In this document: piece by piece, positions 22,584-25,725 of the stretch
Layout: the number at the start of each line of letters is the position of its first letter
Position numbering within the stretch: the first letter of the stretch is position 1
Origin: DAOUCP01 sp034432155
GTDB lineage: Bacteria; Chloroflexota; Anaerolineae; Epilineales; Epilineaceae
Assembly: GCA_034432155.1 (NCBI GenBank)
Contig: DAOUCP010000099.1
Span: 1-25,725, forward strand
Length of the DNA stretch: 25,725 nt
Reading direction: 5' to 3'
Position numbers and translations under genes: made by a program
The notes under the pieces: generated by a model
The model's input: only the letters and a program-made list of their open reading frames with translations
Told to the model about the DNA's origin: nothing
Database searches by the model: none

Positions 22584-23699
22584 ATGGCTGAGCTGGAAGC
22601 GAGGAAGGTGGCCATGCTGGCGGGCCGCCGTCGCCAAACGGTGGACGCCCATCGGCTGGCCCAATGGCTGGTGGGTGGGCTCTTTGTCGTCTACGTGGCA
22701 TGGCGTTCCGGAATGGTGCTCAGCAGCCATGTCTATAACGCGGCCGCCTGGTACAAGTTCGTGCAGTCGGGGTTGATCATTGGAGCGGTCTACGCCCTGA
22801 TTGCCGTCGGCTACACCTTGGTCTACGGCATCCTCTTCATGATCAACTTCGCCCACGGCGAAGTGATGATGCTTGGTGCCTTCACGGGCTACTTCGTGTT
22901 TGAAGCCGCCCGTGCCTACGCGCCAGGTCCGGCTGGCGTAGCGTTCCTGGATGCACACCCCTGGCTGACGGTGGCGGCCGCCTTCGCCGCCGGCATGGCG
23001 GTCTCCACCGTCGCCGGCACGCTCCTGGAGCGGATCGCCTACCGACCGCTCCGCGGCGCCCCGCGTCTGGTGCCACTGATCAGCGCCATCGGTGCTTCGC
23101 TGTTCTTGCAGAACGCGGCGCAGTTGATCCTGGGGCCCGGTAAGCGCATCTACACCAACCCGAGGCTCCTGGACCGGGCGGCGGGCTGGCATGTTGTTCT
23201 CGCGGGCGAGACCGTGATTGTGCCCTACACAGGGGTGCTCACGCTTGCCCTGGCGGTGGTGTTCATGGTCGGCCTGTGGCTTCTCGTGCAGGGCACGCGA
23301 TTTGGCCGGGCCATGCGGGCGGTAGCCGAAAACCGGCAGACGGCGGCCCTGATGGGCATCGATGTGGACCAGGTGATCGGGCGGACCTTCGCCTTGAGTG
23401 GCGCTCTGGCCGGGGCCGCCGGCGTCATGTGGGGCATCCACAACGGCATCGTCTTCCATTTCGTGGGATTCATTCCGGGCATCAAAGCGTTCACCGCCGC
23501 CGTGCTGGGCGGCATCGGTAACATCCCCGGGGCCATGGTTGGTGGACTGATCCTCGGCGTCATCGAGTCCATCGGACCTCCCCTGTTGGCCATGGACTTC
23601 CAGCTGAAGGACGTGATTGCCTTCTCGATCCTAGTGCTCGTCCTGATCTTCCGGCCGTGCGGCGTGCTGGGCGAGGTTCTCAGCGAGGAGAAGATCTGA
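22584..23699 (+). CDS. livH: Branched-chain amino acid ABC transporter permease LivH
   Basis: A 371-residue permease. After a polar N-terminus there are about eight to nine hydrophobic segments. Characteristic blocks are 'IIGAVYALIAVGYTLVYGILFMINFAHGEV' region (65-93), 'ERIAYRPLRGAPRLVPLISAIG' (149-170), the EAA-like cytoplasmic loop 'GRAMRAVAENRQTAALMGIDVDQVI' (241-265) and 'AFTAAVLGGIGNIPGAMVGG' (302-321). It forms the membrane channel with LivM. The ATG at 22584 has only a weak ribosome site; an in-frame ATG at 22614 has AGGAAGG five bases upstream and is a serious alternative that would remove ten residues. livM begins within its stop codon (TGATG). Confidence 0.94.
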   Translation: MAELEARKVAMLAGRRRQTVDAHRLAQWLVGGLFVVYVAWRSGMVLSSHVYNAAAWYKFVQSGLIIGAVYALIAVGYTLVYGILFMINFAHGEVMMLGAFTGYFVFEAARAYAPGPAGVAFLDAHPWLTVAAAFAAGMAVSTVAGTLLERIAYRPLRGAPRLVPLISAIGASLFLQNAAQLILGPGKRIYTNPRLLDRAAGWHVVLAGETVIVPYTGVLTLALAVVFMVGLWLLVQGTRFGRAMRAVAENRQTAALMGIDVDQVIGRTFALSGALAGAAGVMWGIHNGIVFHFVGFIPGIKAFTAAVLGGIGNIPGAMVGGLILGVIESIGPPLLAMDFQLKDVIAFSILVLVLIFRPCGVLGEVLSEEKI

Positions 23700-25363
23700 T
23701 GGTCCTCGCTGTGCGCCACGGCTTGCGCGTTGGTGTCATCTTCGCCGTGGTGCTGCTCTTCTTCGCGCTGATCGGGCTTCATGTGGTTCTGGCCGGCGTT
23801 GTGGAGGGCTTTCTGCTGCTCCCCCAGATCCCTGCCGCGTCGGCGGGCATGGTGGGCTATCTGGCACTGCTTGGCTTGTGGGCGGGCGCTGCGGCGGCTC
23901 CATCGGGTGCGGCCACGCGTTGGCCGGCCGGCCTGGTCGCCGCCGCCGTGGCCGGCTGGGTGGCCGCGCTGCCCTATGCGCTCTTCGCGCACGCCCTCGC
24001 AGGGATCGCGGCAACCGGTTACGACCTGCGTCGCTACCTGTTCCAGCTATCGCCGGCCAACATCCAGGCGATGCAGCTTGGCCTGGACGACCCCACTGGC
24101 GCCTGGGTCAGCGCGGCTGTGCTGTGGGTTGCGGCCTGCAGCGGGGCGCTGGTCGTTCACGCGGCCCGCGAGCAGACGGTGCGGGCCAGGGCGCGGCGGC
24201 TCTGGCAGGCAACGATCGACCGATGGCGGTCGGCACCCCTGGCGGCTGCCCTCTTCCAAGACAACCGCGCCCGGCGTGGGATGCTGCTGGCTGTTGCCGG
24301 CGGTCTAGCCCTCTCGCCGCTGTTCTTGTCTGAGTACTGGAACAGTACGCTGGGCACCGTTGGCATCTACATGCTCATGGGTCTGGGGCTCAACATCGTC
24401 GTGGGCCTGGCGGGTCTTCTCGACCTCGGCTACGTGGCTTTCTTCGCGGTCGGCGCATACACCGTTGGCTTGCTGACGGCGCCCCGTCCGCTGGGCATCG
24501 AGCTCAGCTACTGGTTGGTCCTGCCGGTCGCGGTGCTGGTGGCGGCCACCGCCGGGGTTCTGTTGGGGCTGCCAGTGCTGAGGCTGCGTGGTGACTACCT
24601 GGCCATCGTGACGCTTGGCTTTGGCGAGATCATCCGTGTTCTGGTCATGAGCCAGGCCTTGGCGCCAGTTCTGGGCGGACCGCAAGGCATCCGCGACATT
24701 GCCGGCCCCGCCCTTCTGGGGCTGGACTTGAGCAGCCAGCGAGCGTTCGTGTACCTCATTCTGGTGAGCATCGGGCTGGTGATCGCCGTCACGCGACGGC
24801 TGCAAGACTCGCGGCTGGGCCGCTCCTGGGAGGCGATGCGCGAAGACGAGACGGTGGCCCGAGCTACGGGCATCAATGTCTACCAGGCCAAGCTGCTGGC
24901 CTTCGCCATCGGCGCCGCCTTCGCCGGCCTGGGCGGGGCCATCTTTGCTAGCCGCAACCAGTACACCGGGCCTGAGGACCATGTGCTCATGGTCTCGATC
25001 AACGTGCTGTGCCTGGTCATCGTGGGCGGCATGGGCAGCATCCCAGGCATTGTGGCCGGCGCCTTTGTCTTGAAGGGATTGCCGGAAGTGCTCCGACCGA
25101 TGCAGGATTACCGTCTGCTGGCCTTCGGCGCCTTGCTGGTGGCAACCATGATCTGGCGCCCCCAGGGATTGTGGCCGTCACGGCGGCGCCGACTGGAGCT
25201 GAGCCGCGAGACGGCCGATGGCAGCGCCGTGGTCGATCCGGCGGCGTGCGAGGCATCTGCCGAGGCAGTGCCGACCGGGCCGCCGGAGGTGGCAAGGGAT
25301 CAGCCGAGGACGTCGGAGGGTGCGAGCAGCGGCGACCTCGTTCCGGGCGGCGACGACGCATGA
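23699..25363 (+). CDS. livM: Branched-chain amino acid ABC transporter permease LivM, long form
   Basis: A 554-residue permease. The LivM core spans about 215-490, with 'YMLMGLGLNIVVGLAGLLDLGYVAFFAVGAY', 'LRLRGDYLAIVTLGFGEIIRVL', the EAA-like loop 'GRSWEAMREDETVARATGINVY' (374-395) and 'CLVIVGGMGSIPG' type motifs. In front lies an extra ~210-residue region with four or five hydrophobic segments and a cytoplasmic-looking basic stretch (157-195). Behind the core is a polar tail of about 60 residues (494-554), unusually long and probably disordered. LivM proteins are usually about 300-430 residues, so this is a long variant. The ATG at 23699 overlaps the livH stop and has GAGGAG eight bases upstream. 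Confidence 0.93.
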   Translation: MVLAVRHGLRVGVIFAVVLLFFALIGLHVVLAGVVEGFLLLPQIPAASAGMVGYLALLGLWAGAAAAPSGAATRWPAGLVAAAVAGWVAALPYALFAHALAGIAATGYDLRRYLFQLSPANIQAMQLGLDDPTGAWVSAAVLWVAACSGALVVHAAREQTVRARARRLWQATIDRWRSAPLAAALFQDNRARRGMLLAVAGGLALSPLFLSEYWNSTLGTVGIYMLMGLGLNIVVGLAGLLDLGYVAFFAVGAYTVGLLTAPRPLGIELSYWLVLPVAVLVAATAGVLLGLPVLRLRGDYLAIVTLGFGEIIRVLVMSQALAPVLGGPQGIRDIAGPALLGLDLSSQRAFVYLILVSIGLVIAVTRRLQDSRLGRSWEAMREDETVARATGINVYQAKLLAFAIGAAFAGLGGAIFASRNQYTGPEDHVLMVSINVLCLVIVGGMGSIPGIVAGAFVLKGLPEVLRPMQDYRLLAFGALLVATMIWRPQGLWPSRRRRLELSRETADGSAVVDPAACEASAEAVPTGPPEVARDQPRTSEGASSGDLVPGGDDA

Positions 25364-25725
25364 CGGCTGTGCTGGAGACCCGTCGGCTCACCAAACGGTT
25401 CGGTGGCCTGACGGCCCTTCACGAGGTGGATCTGGTGGTGCCCGAGCGGGCGATCGCCAGCGTCATCGGGCCTAATGGCGCTGGCAAAACCACGCTCTTC
25501 AACTGCGTGAGCGGCTTCTATGCCCCCGAGGAAGGCGATATCCTGTTCTGCGGTCGTCACTCGCTCGTCGGCCGGGCACCGGATCAGGTGGCGCGTCTCG
25601 GCATCTCGCGGACCTACCAGAACATCCGCCTCTTTGGCAACATGACGGCCTTGGAGAACATCCTGGTTGGCTGCCACAATCGCCTGACCGCCACCTGGCT
25701 CGCGGCCCGGGGCCGCCCATCCCCG
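25360..25725 (+). CDS. livG: ABC transporter ATPase LivG, truncated by the window end
   Basis: The first 122 codons of an ABC ATPase. It begins MTAVLETRRLTKRFGGLTAL, has Walker A GPNGAGKT at about 38-45, and the Q-loop region 'ISRTYQNIRLFGNMTALEN' (about 82-100) that is typical of LivG/BraF. The frame is open at base 25725, so the signature motif, Walker B and C-terminus lie outside. Its ATG overlaps the livM stop (ATGA), which continues the translationally coupled liv operon; a livF-type second ATPase would be expected next. Confidence 0.95.
   Translation, partial: MTAVLETRRLTKRFGGLTALHEVDLVVPERAIASVIGPNGAGKTTLFNCVSGFYAPEEGDILFCGRHSLVGRAPDQVARLGISRTYQNIRLFGNMTALENILVGCHNRLTATWLAARGRPSP

Noticed and set aside
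20871..23459. An 862-codon open frame on the minus strand opposite ccmC, livK and livH
   Set aside because: It lies wholly opposite genes with clear family motifs. Its product is His/Gln/Asp-rich without any recognisable domain, as expected for the antisense frame of high-GC coding DNA.

Overview
The window is a GC-rich (roughly two-thirds G+C) bacterial chromosomal segment with tightly packed genes. The most likely source is a member of the Chloroflexota, perhaps Anaerolineae- or Thermoflexia-like. This rests on Thr/Pro 'TPTATPT' linkers in exported proteins, a 'YLP' motif just after a signal peptide, a four-domain S1 protein with a Gram-positive-type ClpC, a PIN-TRAM membrane protein and a compact Ccm set. 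No rRNA, marker tree or database search was available, so this placement is inference. I saw no tRNA, rRNA, CRISPR array, insertion sequence or phage gene.

Layout. (1) 1-2684, plus strand: one large exported protein, possibly glycosidase-like, whose reading frame is open to the window edge. (2) 2845-14116, minus strand, read right to left: M20 peptidase, tatB, tatC, a cyclic-2,3-diphosphoglycerate-synthase-like GTPase, a GT-C/DUF2142-type membrane protein, a PIN-TRAM membrane protein, ridA, an S1-domain protein and clpC. tatB-tatC-GTPase-membrane protein are nearly contiguous or overlapping and look like one operon. The PIN-TRAM, S1 and M20 genes each have a recognisable -10 element of their own. 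(3) 14403-18006, minus strand: a two-gene unit of a membrane-anchored PP2C phosphatase carrying PASTA and a C-terminal beta-domain, followed by a PrsW-type intramembrane protease. A well-formed promoter precedes it. (4) 18185-18421, plus strand: a stand-alone, compositionally atypical infA, divergent from the phosphatase. (5) 18743-21021, plus strand: a CcmA-CcmB single-chain fusion overlapping ccmC, i.e. a heme-handling module for cytochrome c maturation. (6) 21173-25725, plus strand: a near-consensus promoter and livK-livH-livM-livG, a branched-chain amino acid (or related) ABC importer, cut by the window end inside livG.

The most unusual structure is a set of short tandem repeats at domain or gene boundaries: 23 bp x 3.5 across the PIN-TRAM stop codon, 33 bp x 5 in the tatB tail, 15 bp x 13 upstream of the M20 gene, 27 bp x 5 in the phosphatase stalk, 15 bp x 7 in the CcmA-CcmB linker and 45 bp x 3 after the ccmC stop. 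All but the first have periods that are multiples of three. Together with the CcmA-CcmB fusion and the phosphatase-PASTA/PrsW pair, these are the parts most worth a second look. The rest is housekeeping.
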